Below, in pieces: positions 8,645 to 22,335 of a stretch of DNA of 64,000 bases (position 1 is its first letter; each line of letters begins with the position of its first letter). The DNA comes from Synaphobranchus kaupii (Eukaryota; Chordata; Actinopteri; Anguilliformes; Synaphobranchidae): assembly GCA_029718625.1 (NCBI GenBank), contig CM056376.1, positions 108,199,097-108,263,096 of the forward strand, given 5' to 3'. Under the pieces are notes generated by a model. The model saw only the letters and a program-made list of their open reading frames with translations, was not told the origin of the DNA and ran no database searches. Position numbers and translations under genes: made by a program.

Positions 8645-9362
8645 CGGTCCTTTTAAATAGATTACTTCAGGCAACAACAAATCCGGCAGCTGAAATCTGA
8701 GGAGACAACAAAGAATTTGAGCATTATATGCAAAATGGCATAGGTGTTGGAAGGTCTGAATCAGGGAAAAGCCACCTATGCAGTTTTGTTGCGGGAGGCG
8801 GACGACTGGATATGTAAGCATGTTTTTATACTTATAATACATATTGCTTTCTGCAATGTATCTTTGTTAATCCTTTTTTATGGAGAATTCTCTTCTATGC
8901 CCCCTTTCACACCGAAGCAACAAACCGGGTAAAACTTGTGTTTGCCGTTGGTGTGAATGGGTGAACCCGGGTTATCCGCCCGAGTCCGCGACTCAAACTC
9001 AATTTTCAATAAAATGTTGCCTAGGCCCATAGTCAACTTGGTATTTAATTTGTTTTCCTATGGTTATTTTCCGTCAATAAGTGACTAGCTAATACAGCAT
9101 TGTCTAACATGAGACCCAAGCGCCATTTAACATTGATACTCTACAAGTACGATTACTCAGTGAACATTTTGATGAGTCGCCCTATCTGGACAGGATTTTT
9201 ACTGGGGAAGGAGGAGTAACGCAGTCTATAATGGAGCAAGCGAGTGATTACAGTCCCGATTTCATGGATGGCGCGTGAGTCTAAAATAGAGTAGAGACTA
9301 AAGGCGAAGAGGTATTTGCTGGACAAATGCACCAAGGCTTACAGTTTCCAAAACGGCACTTT

Positions 9363-9444
9363 CGACGAGGATGGGATTCGAACCCACGCGTGCAGAGCAC
9401 AATGGATTAGCAGTCCATCGCCTTAACCACTCGGCCACCTCGTC
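9363..9444 (-). tRNA. tRNA-Ser-GCT: tRNA-Ser(GCT), unit 5
   Basis: Same as consensus. Confidence 0.98.
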
Positions 9445-10533
9445 ACCGTGCTTCCCTCCGATAGCCAGAGTGGCAAACTAGTGCAAAGGTAATTATGGTA
9501 GGGTCCAGTGGCTAAACAAATATAATACGGTTTGCATGGGGATGAAATTGACTTCTGTACGTTCCGTTTTTTCCTGCCAATATACAGCTAGTTTGGTAGC
9601 CAGCTGGTTAGCGGATACAGTGTAGCCATTAGGCTTGTTTAAGCAGTATGTTAACTATTGAATCGATAGCCCGGTGATGTGCTCCAAATCTTGCAAATGC
9701 TTTTATGCAAAAACTGTCACAAAACGTTTTCAGTAATGTTATTTAATAGGCTAATCGGCATTACATGGCCTAGTTACCTGTGACAACTGAGAAATCCACT
9801 TCTTGCGTGAGTCTAGTCGTGAATCTATAGCGAAAATGAAGATAATTCCATGGCTGTCCGGTTCTAATAATAATAATAATAATGCATGGCATTTATATAG
9901 CGCCTTTCTAGATACTCAAAGCGCTTTACAATGATGAGGGGGAAACTCGCCTCTACCACCATGTAATATACATTCACATGAATATCCTACTTTTGGCTTT
10001 CACACCGAAGCCGAGCCATGTCCGCCCTGCGTAAATCCCGGGTCGTGAGCAGGGTCCAGACCCGGGTCGGGTAACTCGGGTTGACCCTTTGACAAACAAA
10101 GGCAAACACGGGTTTTAGCCAGGTCCTTGCTTCGGTGTGAAAGGGGTTTAAAGGTGAAGAGAGGTATTTGCCAGGGGTGGGCAATGTCTACTAAAAATAA
10201 TATCATGATGCTGTCATGTGAAACTGCGTGTTATTTTCAATTTAAAAATACAAACGACATACTAGCATTAATACAATAGTGATTTTGATGGCCTTGAAGT
10301 AACATTTCAAATGGGACACGACGATGATTCTATCTGTGCCTTTTCAAATGTGTTTTTAAAGGCACGAGCTGTGCGAAAGTGGTAAGATTAGGGGCAGCTA
10401 CGCTATAGTTTCAGGCTTTTGAGTTCACTGTTCGTCGGTGCTCACAACTTCCGATTGTTCACCTGCGCAGACGGACACTGCAGGGACCCTCTTTTGGGTG
10501 GGGGGGCAGGTCAGCTTCTCGAGGAAAAGGACA

Positions 10534-10606
10534 CGCCCAACGTGGGGCTCGAACCCACGACCCTGAGATTAAGAGTCTCATGCTCTACCGACTGAGCTAG
10601 CCGGGC
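10534..10606 (-). tRNA. tRNA-Lys-CTT: tRNA-Lys(CTT), unit 5
   Basis: Same as consensus. Confidence 0.98.
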
Positions 10607-10718
10607 CGACAATTGCCTGGGGAGCCACCGTCCCCCTTCCTTGTGTCATTTTACTCTTGCCACATTGACAGGCCGTATTACTTTGTCACGGTTCTAGTCC
10701 TCGCAACACACCAGCGCA

Positions 10719-10724
10719 GTCTCT

Positions 10725-10775
<51 letters not shown>

Positions 10776-10792
10776 GAGCCCACCCAGGGACG
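10719..10792 (+). tRNA. tRNA-Asn-GTT: tRNA-Asn(GTT), unit 6
   Basis: Same as consensus. Confidence 0.98.
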
Positions 10793-11510
10793 CGGTCCTT
10801 TTAAATAGATTACTTCAGGCAACAACAAATCTGGCAGCTGAAATCTGAGGAGACAACAAAGAATTTGAGCATTATATGCAAAATGGCATAGGTGTTGGAA
10901 GGTCTGAATCAGGGAAAAGCCACCTATGCAGTTTTGTTGCGGGAGGCGGACGACTGGATATGTAAGCATGTTTTTATACTTATAATACATATTGCTTTCT
11001 GCAATGTATCTTTGTTAATCCTTTTTTATGGAGAATTCTCTTCTATGCCCCCTTTCACACCGAAGCAACAAACCGGGTAAAACTTGTGTTTGCCGTTGGT
11101 GTGAATGGGTGAACCCGGGTTATCCGCCCGAGTCCGCGACTCAAACTCAATTTTCAATAAAATGTTGCCTAGGCCCATAGTCAACTTGGTATTTAATTTG
11201 TTTTCCTATGGTTATTTTCCGTCAATAAGTGACTAGCTAATACAGCATTGTCTAACATGAGACCCAAGCGCCATTTAACATTGATACTCTACAAGTACGA
11301 TTACTCAGTGAACATTTTGATGAGTCGCCCTATCTGGACAGGATTTTTACTGGGGAAGGAGGAGTAACGCAGTCTATAATGGAGCAAGCGAGTGATTACA
11401 GTCCCGATTTCATGGATGGCGCGTGAGTCTAAAATAGAGTAGAGACTAAAGGCGAAGAGGTATTTGCTGGACAAATGCACCAAGGCTTACAGTTTCCAAA
11501 ACGGCACTTT

Positions 11511-11592
11511 CGACGAGGATGGGATTCGAACCCACGCGTGCAGCGCACAATGGATTAGCAGTCCATCGCCTTAACCACTCGGCCACCTCGTC
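11511..11592 (-). tRNA. tRNA-Ser-GCT: tRNA-Ser(GCT), unit 6, T49G
   Basis: One change at 11544 (gene nt 49, T to G) in the three-base loop of the variable arm; stem intact, probably neutral. Shared with unit 8. Confidence 0.97.
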
Positions 11593-12681
11593 ACCGTGCT
11601 TCCCTCCGATAGCCAGAGTGGCAAACTAGTGCAAAGGTAATTATGGTAGGGTCCAGTGGCTAAACAAATATAATACGGTTTGCATGGGGATGAAATTGAC
11701 TTCTGTACGTTCCGTTTTTTCCTGCCAATATACAGCTAGTTTGGTAGCCAGCTGGTTAGCGGATACAGTGTAGCCATTAGGCTTGTTTAAGCAGTATGTT
11801 AACTATTGAATCGATAGCCCGGTGATGTGCTCCAAATCTTGCAAATGCTTTTATGCAAAAACTGTCACAAAACGTTTTCAGTAATGTTATTTAATAGGCT
11901 AATCGGCATTACATGGCCTAGTTACCTGTGACAACTGAGAAATCCACTTCTTGCGTGAGTCTAGTCGTGAATCTATAGCGAAAATGAAGATAATTCCATG
12001 GCTGTCCGGTTCTAATAATAATAATAATAATGCATGGCATTTATATAGCGCCTTTCTAGATACTCAAAGCGCTTTACAATGATGAGGGGGAAGCTCGCCT
12101 CTACCACCATGTAATATACATTCACATGAATATCCTACTTTTGGCTTTCACACCGAAGCCGAGCCATGTCCGCCCTGCGTAAATCCCGGGTCGTGAGCAG
12201 GGTCCAGACCCGGGTCGGGTAACTCGGGTTGACCCTTTGACAAACAAAGGCAAACACGGGTTTTAGCCAGGTCCTTGCTTCGGTGTGAAAGGGGTTTAAA
12301 GGTGAAGAGAGGTATTTGCCAGGGGTGGGCAATGTCTACTAAAAATAATATCATGATGCTGTCATGTGAAACTGCGTGTTATTTTCAATTTAAAAATACA
12401 AACGACATACTAGCATTAATACAATAGTGATTTTGATGGCCTTGAAGTAACATTTCAAATGGGACACGACGATGATTCTATCTGTGCCTTTTCAAATGTG
12501 TTTTTAAAGGCACGAGCTGTGCGAAAGTGGTAAGATTAGGGGCAGCTACGCTATAGTTTCAGGCTTTTGAGTTCACTGTTCGTCGGTGCTCACAACTTCC
12601 GATTGTTCACCTGCGCAGACGGACACTGCAGGGACCCTCTTTTGGGTGGGGGGGCAGGTCAGCTTCTCGAGGAAAAGGACA

Positions 12682-12754
12682 CGCCCAACGTGGGGCTCGA
12701 ACCCACGACCCTGAGATTAAGAGTCTCATGCTCTACCGACTGAGCTAGCCGGGC
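12682..12754 (-). tRNA. tRNA-Lys-CTT: tRNA-Lys(CTT), unit 6
   Basis: Same as consensus. Confidence 0.98.
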
Positions 12755-12866
12755 CGACAATTGCCTGGGGAGCCACCGTCCCCCTTCCTTGTGTCATTTT
12801 ACTCTTGCCACATTGACAGGCCGTATTACTTTGTCACGGTTCTAGTCCTCGCAACACACCAGCGCA

Positions 12867-12872
12867 GTCTCT

Positions 12873-12923
<51 letters not shown>

Positions 12924-12940
12924 GAGCCCACCCAGGGACG
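12867..12940 (+). tRNA. tRNA-Asn-GTT: tRNA-Asn(GTT), unit 7
   Basis: Same as consensus. Confidence 0.98.
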
Positions 12941-13658
12941 CGGTCCTTTTAAATAGATTACTTCAGGCAACAACAAATCCGGCAGCTGAAATCTGAGGAG
13001 ACAACAAAGAATTTGAGCATTATATGCAAAATGGCATAGGTGTTGGAAGGTCTGAATCAGGGAAAAGCCACCTATGCAGTTTTGTTGCGGGAGGCGGACG
13101 ACTGGATATGTAAGCATGTTTTTATACTTATAATACATATTGCTTTCTGCAATGTATCTTTGTTAATCCTTTTTTATGGAGAATTCTCTTCTATGCCCCC
13201 TTTCACACCGAAGCAACAAACCGGGTAAAACTTGTGTTTGCCGTTGGTGTGAATGGGTGAACCCGGGTTATCCGCCCGAGTCCGCGACTCAAACTCAATT
13301 TTCAATAAAATGTTGCCTAGGCCCATAGTCAACTTGGTATTTAATTTGTTTTCCTATGGTTATTTTCCGTCAATAAGTGACTAGCTAATACAGCATTGTC
13401 TAACATGAGACCCAAGCGCCATTTAACATTGATACTCTACAAGTACGATTACTCAGTGAACATTTTGATGAGTCGCCCTATCTGGACAGGATTTTTACTG
13501 GGGAAGGAGGAGTAACGCAGTCTATAATGGAGCAAGCGAGTGATTACAGTCCCGATTTCATGGATGGCGCGTGAGTCTAAAATAGAGTAGAGACTAAAGG
13601 CGAAGAGGTATTTGCTGGACAAATGCACCAAGGCTTACAGTTTCCAAAACGGCACTTT

Positions 13659-13740
13659 CGACGAGGATGGGATTCGAACCCACGCGTGCAGAGCACAATG
13701 GATTAGCAGTCCATCGCCTTAACCACTCGGCCACCTCGTC
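13659..13740 (-). tRNA. tRNA-Ser-GCT: tRNA-Ser(GCT), unit 7
   Basis: Same as consensus. Confidence 0.98.
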
Positions 13741-14829
13741 ACCGTGCTTCCCTCCGATAGCCAGAGTGGCAAACTAGTGCAAAGGTAATTATGGTAGGGT
13801 CCAGTGGCTAAACAAATATAATACGGTTTGCATGGGGATGAAATTGACTTCTGTACGTTCCGTTTTTTCCTGCCAATATACAGCTAGTTTGGTAGCCAGC
13901 TGGTTAGCGGATACAGTGTAGCCATTAGGCTTGTTTAAGCAGTATGTTAACTATTGAATCGATAGCCCGGTGATGTGCTCCAAATCTTGCAAATGCTTTT
14001 ATGCAAAAACTGTCACAAAACGTTTTCAGTAATGTTATTTAATAGGCTAATCGGCATTACATGGCCTAGTTACCTGTGACAACTGAGAAATCCACTTCTT
14101 GCGTGAGTCTAGTCGTGAATCTATAGCGAAAATGAAGATAATTCCATGGCTGTCCGGTTCTAATAATAATAATAATAATGCATGGCATTTATATAGCGCC
14201 TTTCTAGATACTCAAAGCGCTTTACAATGATGAGGGGGAAACTCGCCTCTACCACCATGTAATATACATTCACATGAATATCCTACTTTTGGCTTTCACA
14301 CCGAAGCCGAGCCATGTCCGCCCTGCGTAAATCCCGGGTCGTGAGCAGGGTCCAGACCCGGGTCGGGTAACTCGGGTTGACCCTTTGACAAACAAAGGCA
14401 AACACGGGTTTTAGCCAGGTCCTTGCTTCGGTGTGAAAGGGGTTTAAAGGTGAAGAGAGGTATTTGCCAGGGGTGGGCAATGTCTACTAAAAATAATATC
14501 ATGATGCTGTCATGTGAAACTGCGTGTTATTTTCAATTTAAAAATACAAACGACATACTAGCATTAATACAATAGTGATTTTGATGGCCTTGAAGTAACA
14601 TTTCAAATGGGACACGACGATGATTCTATCTGTGCCTTTTCAAATGTGTTTTTAAAGGCACGAGCTGTGCGAAAGTGGTAAGATTAGGGGCAGCTACGCT
14701 ATAGTTTCAGGCTTTTGAGTTCACTGTTCGTCGGTGCTCACAACTTCCGATTGTTCACCTGCGCAGACGGACACTGCAGGGACCCTCTTTTGGGTGGGGG
14801 GGCAGGTCAGCTTCTCGAGGAAAAGGACA

Positions 14830-14902
14830 CGCCCAACGTGGGGCTCGAACCCACGACCCTGAGATTAAGAGTCTCATGCTCTACCGACTGAGCTAGCCGG
14901 GC
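14830..14902 (-). tRNA. tRNA-Lys-CTT: tRNA-Lys(CTT), unit 7
   Basis: Same as consensus. Confidence 0.98.
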
Positions 14903-15014
14903 CGACAATTGCCTGGGGAGCCACCGTCCCCCTTCCTTGTGTCATTTTACTCTTGCCACATTGACAGGCCGTATTACTTTGTCACGGTTCTAGTCCTCGC
15001 AACACACCAGCGCA

Positions 15015-15020
15015 GTCTCT

Positions 15021-15071
<51 letters not shown>

Positions 15072-15088
15072 GAGCCCACCCAGGGACG
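15015..15088 (+). tRNA. tRNA-Asn-GTT: tRNA-Asn(GTT), unit 8
   Basis: Same as consensus. Confidence 0.98.
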
Positions 15089-15806
15089 CGGTCCTTTTAA
15101 ATAGATTACTTCAGGCAACAACAAATCTGGCAGCTGAAATCTGAGGAGACAACAAAGAATTTGAGCATTATATGCAAAATGGCATAGGTGTTGGAAGGTC
15201 TGAATCAGGGAAAAGCCACCTATGCAGTTTTGTTGCGGGAGGCGGACGACTGGATATGTAAGCATGTTTTTATACTTATAATACATATTGCTTTCTGCAA
15301 TGTATCTTTGTTAATCCTTTTTTATGGAGAATTCTCTTCTATGCCCCCTTTCACACCGAAGCAACAAACCGGGTAAAACTTGTGTTTGCCGTTGGTGTGA
15401 ATGGGTGAACCCGGGTTATCCGCCCGAGTCCGCGACTCAAACTCAATTTTCAATAAAATGTTGCCTAGGCCCATAGTCAACTTGGTATTTAATTTGTTTT
15501 CCTATGGTTATTTTCCGTCAATAAGTGACTAGCTAATACAGCATTGTCTAACATGAGACCCAAGCGCCATTTAACATTGATACTCTACAAGTACGATTAC
15601 TCAGTGAACATTTTGATGAGTCGCCCTATCTGGACAGGATTTTTACTGGGGAAGGAGGAGTAACGCAGTCTATAATGGAGCAAGCGAGTGATTACAGTCC
15701 CGATTTCATGGATGGCGCGTGAGTCTAAAATAGAGTAGAGACTAAAGGCGAAGAGGTATTTGCTGGACAAATGCACCAAGGCTTACAGTTTCCAAAACGG
15801 CACTTT

Positions 15807-15888
15807 CGACGAGGATGGGATTCGAACCCACGCGTGCAGCGCACAATGGATTAGCAGTCCATCGCCTTAACCACTCGGCCACCTCGTC
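15807..15888 (-). tRNA. tRNA-Ser-GCT: tRNA-Ser(GCT), unit 8, T49G
   Basis: Same variable-loop change as unit 6, here at 15840. Confidence 0.97.
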
Positions 15889-16977
15889 ACCGTGCTTCCC
15901 TCCGATAGCCAGAGTGGCAAACTAGTGCAAAGGTAATTATGGTAGGGTCCAGTGGCTAAACAAATATAATACGGTTTGCATGGGGATGAAATTGACTTCT
16001 GTACGTTCCGTTTTTTCCTGCCAATATACAGCTAGTTTGGTAGCCAGCTGGTTAGCGGATACAGTGTAGCCATTAGGCTTGTTTAAGCAGTATGTTAACT
16101 ATTGAATCGATAGCCCGGTGATGTGCTCCAAATCTTGCAAATGCTTTTATGCAAAAACTGTCACAAAACGTTTTCAGTAATGTTATTTAATAGGCTAATC
16201 GGCATTACATGGCCTAGTTACCTGTGACAACTGAGAAATCCACTTCTTGCGTGAGTCTAGTCGTGAATCTATAGCGAAAATGAAGATAATTCCATGGCTG
16301 TCCGGTTCTAATAATAATAATAATAATGCATGGCATTTATATAGCGCCTTTCTAGATACTCAAAGCGCTTTACAATGATGAGGGGGAAGCTCGCCTCTAC
16401 CACCATGTAATATACATTCACATGAATATCCTACTTTTGGCTTTCACACCGAAGCCGAGCCATGTCCGCCCTGCGTAAATCCCGGGTCGTGAGCAGGGTC
16501 CAGACCCGGGTCGGGTAACTCGGGTTGACCCTTTGACAAACAAAGGCAAACACGGGTTTTAGCCAGGTCCTTGCTTCGGTGTGAAAGGGGTTTAAAGGTG
16601 AAGAGAGGTATTTGCCAGGGGTGGGCAATGTCTACTAAAAATAATATCATGATGCTGTCATGTGAAACTGCGTGTTATTTTCAATTTAAAAATACAAACG
16701 ACATACTAGCATTAATACAATAGTGATTTTGATGGCCTTGAAGTAACATTTCAAATGGGACACGACGATGATTCTATCTGTGCCTTTTCAAATGTGTTTT
16801 TAAAGGCACGAGCTGTGCGAAAGTGGTAAGATTAGGGGCAGCTACGCTATAGTTTCAGGCTTTTGAGTTCACTGTTCGTCGGTGCTCACAACTTCCGATT
16901 GTTCACCTGCGCAGACGGACACTGCAGGGACCCTCTTTTGGGTGGGGGGGCAGGTCAGCTTCTCGAGGAAAAGGACA

Positions 16978-17050
16978 CGCCCAACGTGGGGCTCGAACCC
17001 ACGACCCTGAGATTAAGAGTCTCATGCTCTACCGACTGAGCTAGCCGGGC
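16978..17050 (-). tRNA. tRNA-Lys-CTT: tRNA-Lys(CTT), unit 8
   Basis: Same as consensus. Confidence 0.98.
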
Positions 17051-17162
17051 CGACAATTGCCTGGGGAGCCACCGTCCCCCTTCCTTGTGTCATTTTACTC
17101 TTGCCACATTGACAGGCCGTATTACTTTGTCACGGTTCTAGTCCTCGCAACACACCAGCGCA

Positions 17163-17168
17163 GTCTCT

Positions 17169-17219
<51 letters not shown>

Positions 17220-17236
17220 GAGCCCACCCAGGGACA
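17163..17236 (+). tRNA. tRNA-Asn-GTT: tRNA-Asn(GTT), unit 9, discriminator G74A
   Basis: The last base (17236) is A instead of G. The cloverleaf is otherwise intact. The discriminator is part of asparagine identity in many systems, so charging may be weaker; this is inference. Unit 13 has the same change. Confidence 0.96.
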
Positions 17237-17954
17237 CGGTCCTTTTAAATAGATTACTTCAGGCAACAACAAATCTGGCAGCTGAAATCTGAGGAGACAA
17301 CAAAGAATTTGAGCATTATATGCAAAATGGCATAGGTGTTGGAAGGTCTGAATCAGGGAAAAGCCACCTATGCAGTTTTGTTGCGGGAGGCGGACGACTG
17401 GATATGTAAGCATGTTTTTATACTTATAATACATATTGCTTTCTGCAATGTATCTTTGTTAATCCTTTTTTATGGAGAATTCTCTTCTATGCCCCCTTTC
17501 ACACCGAAGCAACAAACCGGGTAAAACTTGTGTTTGCCGTTGGTGTGAATGGGTGAACCCGGGTTATCCGCCCGAGTCCGCGACTCAAACTCAATTTTCA
17601 ATAAAATGTTGCCTAGGCCCATAGTCAACTTGGTATTTAATTTGTTTTCCTATGGTTATTTTCCGTCAATAAGTGACTAGCTAATACAGCATTGTCTAAC
17701 ATGAGACCCAAGCGCCATTTAACATTGATACTCTACAAGTACGATTACTCAGTGAACATTTTGATGAGTCGCCCTATCTGGACAGGATTTTTACTGGGGA
17801 AGGAGGAGTAACGCAGTCTATAATGGAGCAAGCGAGTGATTACAGTCCCGATTTCATGGATGGCGCGTGAGTCTAAAATAGAGTAGAGACTAAAGGCGAA
17901 GAGGTATTTGCTGGACAAATGCACCAAGGCTTACAGTTTCCAAAACGGCACTTT

Positions 17955-18036
17955 CGACGAGGATGGGATTCGAACCCACGCGTGCAGAGCACAATGGATT
18001 AGCAGTCCATCGCCTTAACCACTCGGCCACCTCGTC
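17955..18036 (-). tRNA. tRNA-Ser-GCT: tRNA-Ser(GCT), unit 9
   Basis: Same as consensus. Confidence 0.98.
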
Positions 18037-19127
18037 ACCGTGCTTCCCTCCGATAGCCAGAGTGGCAAACTAGTGCAAAGGTAATTATGGTAGGGTCCAG
18101 TGGCTAAACAAATATAATACGGTTTGCATGGGGATGAAATTGACTTCTGTACGTTCCGTTTTTTCCTGCCAATATACAGCTAGTTTGGTAGCCAGCTGGT
18201 TAGCGGATACAGTGTAGCCATTAGGCTTGTTTAAGCAGTAAGTTAACTATTGAATCGATAGCCCGGTGATGTGCTCCAAATCTTGCAAATGCTTTTATGC
18301 AAAAACTGTCACAAAACGTTTTCAGTAATGTTATTTAATAGGCTAATCGGCATTACATGGCCTAGTTACCTGTGACAACTGAGAAATCCACTTCTTGCGT
18401 GAGTCTAGTCGTGAATCTATAGCGAAAATGAAGATAATTCCATGGCTGTCCGGTTCTAATAATAATAATAATAATGCATGGCATTTATATAGCGCCTTTC
18501 TAGATACTCAAAGCGCTTTACAATGATGAGGGGGAAACTCGCCTCTACCACCATGTAATATACATTCACATGAATATCCTACTTTTGGCTTTCACACCGA
18601 AGCCGAGCCATGTCCGCCCTGCGTAAATCCCGGGTCGTGAGCAGGGTCCAGACCCGGGTCGGGTAACTCGGGTTGACCCTTTGACAAACAAAGGCAAACA
18701 CGGGTTTTAGCCAGGTCCTTGCTTCGGTGTGAAAGGGGTTTAAAGGTGAAGAGAGGTATTTGCCAGGGGTGGGCAATGTCTACTAAAAATAATATCATGA
18801 TGCTGTCATGTGAAACTGCGTGTTATTTTCAATTTAAAAATACAAACGACATACTAGCATTAATACAATAGTGATTTTGATGGCCTTGAAGTAACATTTC
18901 AAATGGGACACGACGATGATTCTATCTGTGCCTTTTCAAATGTGTTTTTAAAGGCACGAGCTGTGCGAAAGTGGTAAGATTAGGGGCAGCTACGCTATAG
19001 TTTCAGGCTTTTGAGTTCACTGTTCGTCGGTGCTCACAACTTCCGATTGTTCACCTGCGCAGACGGACACTGCAGGGACCCTCTTTTGGGTGGGGGGGGG
19101 CAGGTCAGCTTCTCGAGGAAAAGGACA

Positions 19128-19200
19128 CGCCCAACGTGGGGCTCGAACCCACGACCCTGAGATTAAGAGTCTCATGCTCTACCGACTGAGCTAGCCGGGC
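19128..19200 (-). tRNA. tRNA-Lys-CTT: tRNA-Lys(CTT), unit 9
   Basis: Same as consensus. Confidence 0.98.
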
Positions 19201-19312
19201 CGACAATTGCCTGGGGAGCCACCGTCCCCCTTCCTTGTGTCATATTACTCTTGCCACATTGACAGGCCGTATTACTTTGTCACGGTTCTAGTCCTCGCAA
19301 CACACCAGCGCA

Positions 19313-19318
19313 GTCTCT

Positions 19319-19369
<51 letters not shown>

Positions 19370-19386
19370 GAGCCCACCCAGGGACG
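19313..19386 (+). tRNA. tRNA-Asn-GTT: tRNA-Asn(GTT), unit 10
   Basis: Same as consensus. Confidence 0.98.
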
Positions 19387-20104
19387 CGGTCCTTTTAAAT
19401 AGATTACTTCAGGCAACAACAAATCCGGCAGCTGAAATCTGAGGAGACAACAAAGAATTTGAGCATTATATGCAAAATGGCATAGGTGTTGGAAGGTCTG
19501 AATCAGGGAAAAGCCACCTATGCAGTTTTGTTGCGGGAGGCGGACGACTGGATATGTAAGCATGTTTTTATACTTATAATACATATTGCTTTCTGCAATG
19601 TATCTTTGTTAATCCTTTTTTATGGAGAATTCTCTTCTATGCCCCCTTTCACACCGAAGCAACAAACCGGGTAAAACTTGTGTTTGCCGTTGGTGTGAAT
19701 GGGTGAACCCGGGTTATCCGCCCGAGTCCGCGACTCAAACTCAATTTTCAATAAAATGTTGCCTAGGCCTATAGTCAACTTGGTATTTAATTTGTTTTCC
19801 TATGGTTATTTTCCGTCAATAAGTGACTAGCTAATACAGCATTGTCTAACATGAGACCCAAGCGCCATTTAACATTGATACTCTACAAGTACGATTACTC
19901 AGTGAACATTTTGATGAGTCGCCCTATCTGGACAGGATTTTTACTGGGGAAGGAGGAGTAACGCAGTCTATAATGGAGCAAGCGAGTGATTACAGTCCCG
20001 ATTTCATGGATGGCGCGTGAGTCTAAAATAGAGTAGAGACTAAAGGCGAAGAGGTATTTGCTGGACAAATGCACCAAGGCTTACAGTTTCCAAAACGGCA
20101 CTTT

Positions 20105-20186
20105 CGACGAGGATGGGATTCGAACCCACGCGTGCAGAGCACAATGGATTAGCAGTCCATCGCCTTAACCACTCGGCCACCTCGTC
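20105..20186 (-). tRNA. tRNA-Ser-GCT: tRNA-Ser(GCT), unit 10
   Basis: Same as consensus. Confidence 0.98.
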
Positions 20187-21276
20187 ACCGTGCTTCCCTC
20201 CGATAGCCAGAGTGGCAAACTAGTGCAAAGGTAATTATGGTAGGGTCCAGTGGCTAAACAAATATAATACGGTTTGCATGGGGATGAAATTGACTTCTGT
20301 ACGTTCCGTTTTTTCCTGCCAATATACAGCTAGTTTGGTAGCCAGCTGGTTAGCGGATACAGTGTAGCCATTAGGCTTGTTTAAGCAGTAAGTTAACTAT
20401 TGAATCGATAGCCCGGTGATGTGCTCCAAATCTTGCAAATGCTTTTATGCAAAAACTGTCACAAAACGTTTTCAGTAATGTTATTTAATAGGCTAATCGG
20501 CATTACATGGCCTAGTTACCTGTGACAACTGAGAAATCCACTTCTTGCGTGAGTCTAGTCGTGAATCTATAGCGAAAATGAAGATAATTCCATGGCTGTC
20601 CGGTTCTAATAATAATAATAATAATGCATGGCATTTATATAGCGCCTTTCTAGATACTCAAAGCGCTTTACAATGATGAGGGGGAAACTCGCCTCTACCA
20701 CCATGTAATATACATTCACATGAATATCCTACTTTTGGCTTTCACACCGAAGCCGAGCCATGTCCGCCCTGCGTAAATCCCGGGTCGTGAGCAGGGTCCA
20801 GACCCGGGTCGGGTAACTCGGGTTGACCCTTTGACAAACAAAGGCAAACACGGGTTTTAGCCAGGTCCTTGCTTCGGTGTGAAAGGGGTTTAAAGGTGAA
20901 GAGAGGTATTTGCCAGGGGTGGGCAATGTCTACTAAAAATAATATCATGATGCTGTCATGTGAAACTGCGTGTTATTTTCAATTTAAAAATACAAACGAC
21001 ATACTAGCATTAATACAATAGTGATTTTGATGGCCTTGAAGTAACATTTCAAATGGGACACGACGATGATTCTATCTGTGCCTTTTCAAATGTGTTTTTA
21101 AAGGCACGAGCTGTGCGAAAGTGGTAAGATTAGGGGCAGCTACGCTATAGTTTCAGGCTTTTGAGTTCACTGTTCGTCGGTGCTCACAACTTCCGATTGT
21201 TCACCTGCGCAGACGGACACTGCAGGGACCCTCTTTTGGGTGGGGGGGGCAGGTCAGCTTCTCGAGGAAAAGGACA

Positions 21277-21349
21277 CGCCCAACGTGGGGCTCGAACCCA
21301 CGACCCTGAGATTAAGAGTCTCATGCTCTACCGACTGAGCTAGCCGGGC
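21277..21349 (-). tRNA. tRNA-Lys-CTT: tRNA-Lys(CTT), unit 10
   Basis: Same as consensus. Confidence 0.98.
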
Positions 21350-21461
21350 CGACAATTGCCTGGGGAGCCACCGTCCCCCTTCCTTGTGTCATATTACTCT
21401 TGCCACATTGACAGGCCCTATTACTTTGTCACGGTTCTAGTCCTCGCAACACACCAGCGCA

Positions 21462-21467
21462 GTCTCT

Positions 21468-21518
<51 letters not shown>

Positions 21519-21535
21519 GAGCCCACCCAGGGACG
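21462..21535 (+). tRNA. tRNA-Asn-GTT: tRNA-Asn(GTT), unit 11
   Basis: Same as consensus. Confidence 0.98.
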
Positions 21536-22253
21536 CGGTCCTTTTAAATAGATTACTTCAGGCAACAACAAATCCGGCAGCTGAAATCTGAGGAGACAAC
21601 AAAGAATTTGAGCATTATATGCAAAATGGCATAGGTGTTGGAAGGTCTGAATCAGGGAAAAGCCACCTATGCAGTTTTGTTGCGGGAGGCGGACGACTGG
21701 ATATGTAAGCATGTTTTTATACTTATAATACATATTGCTTTCTGCAATGTATCTTTGTTAATCCTTTTTTATGGAGAATTCTCTTCTATGCCCCCTTTCA
21801 CACCGAAGCAACAAACCGGGTAAAACTTGTGTTTGCCGTTGGTGTGAATGGGTGAACCCGGGTTATCCGCCCGAGTCCGCGACTCAAACTCAATTTTCAA
21901 TAAAATGTTGCCTAGGCCCATAGTCAACTTGGTATTTAATTTGTTTTCCTATGGTTATTTTCCGTCAATAAGTGACTAGCTAATACAGCATTGTCTAACA
22001 TGAGACCCAAGCGCCATTTAACATTGATACTCTACAAGTACGATTACTCAGTGAACATTTTGATGAGTCGCCCTATCTGGACAGGATTTTTACTGGGGAA
22101 GGAGGAGTAACGCAGTCTATAATGGAGCAAGCGAGTGATTACAGTCCCGATTTCATGGATGGCGCGTGAGTCTAAAATAGAGTAGAGACTAAAGGCGAAG
22201 AGGTATTTGCTGGACAAATGCACCAAGGCTTACAGTTTCCAAAACGGCACTTT

Positions 22254-22335
22254 CGACGAGGATGGGATTCGAACCCACGCGTGCAGAGCACAATGGATTA
22301 GCAGTCCATCGCCTTAACCACTCGGCCACCTCGTC
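22254..22335 (-). tRNA. tRNA-Ser-GCT: tRNA-Ser(GCT), unit 11
   Basis: Same as consensus. Confidence 0.98.

Larger units (their letters stand above)
8571..10718. repeat. Array unit 5
   Basis: Haplotype C-C-G-T-G-G-7-T-G-T (type S). Its tRNA-Asn has a private G27A. Confidence 0.97.
10719..12866. repeat. Array unit 6
   Basis: Haplotype T-C-G-T-G-G-7-T-G-T. Shares with unit 8 a tRNA-Ser variant (11544) and an A-to-G at 12093. Confidence 0.97.
12867..15014. repeat. Array unit 7
   Basis: Haplotype C-C-G-T-G-G-7-T-G-T (type S), as unit 5. Units 5-6 and 7-8 thus form a two-unit higher-order repeat. Confidence 0.97.
15015..17162. repeat. Array unit 8
   Basis: Haplotype T-C-G-T-G-G-7-T-G-T, with the unit-6 private variants repeated at 15840 and 16389. 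Confidence 0.97.
17163..19312. repeat. Array unit 9
   Basis: Haplotype T-C-G-A-G-G-9-A-G-T (type P with 9 G). Its tRNA-Asn has the G74A discriminator change shared with unit 13. Confidence 0.97.
19313..21461. repeat. Array unit 10
   Basis: Haplotype C-T-G-A-G-G-8-A-C-T. Ends look like type Q and the middle (offsets 719-1648) like type P, which suggests a conversion tract. Confidence 0.97.
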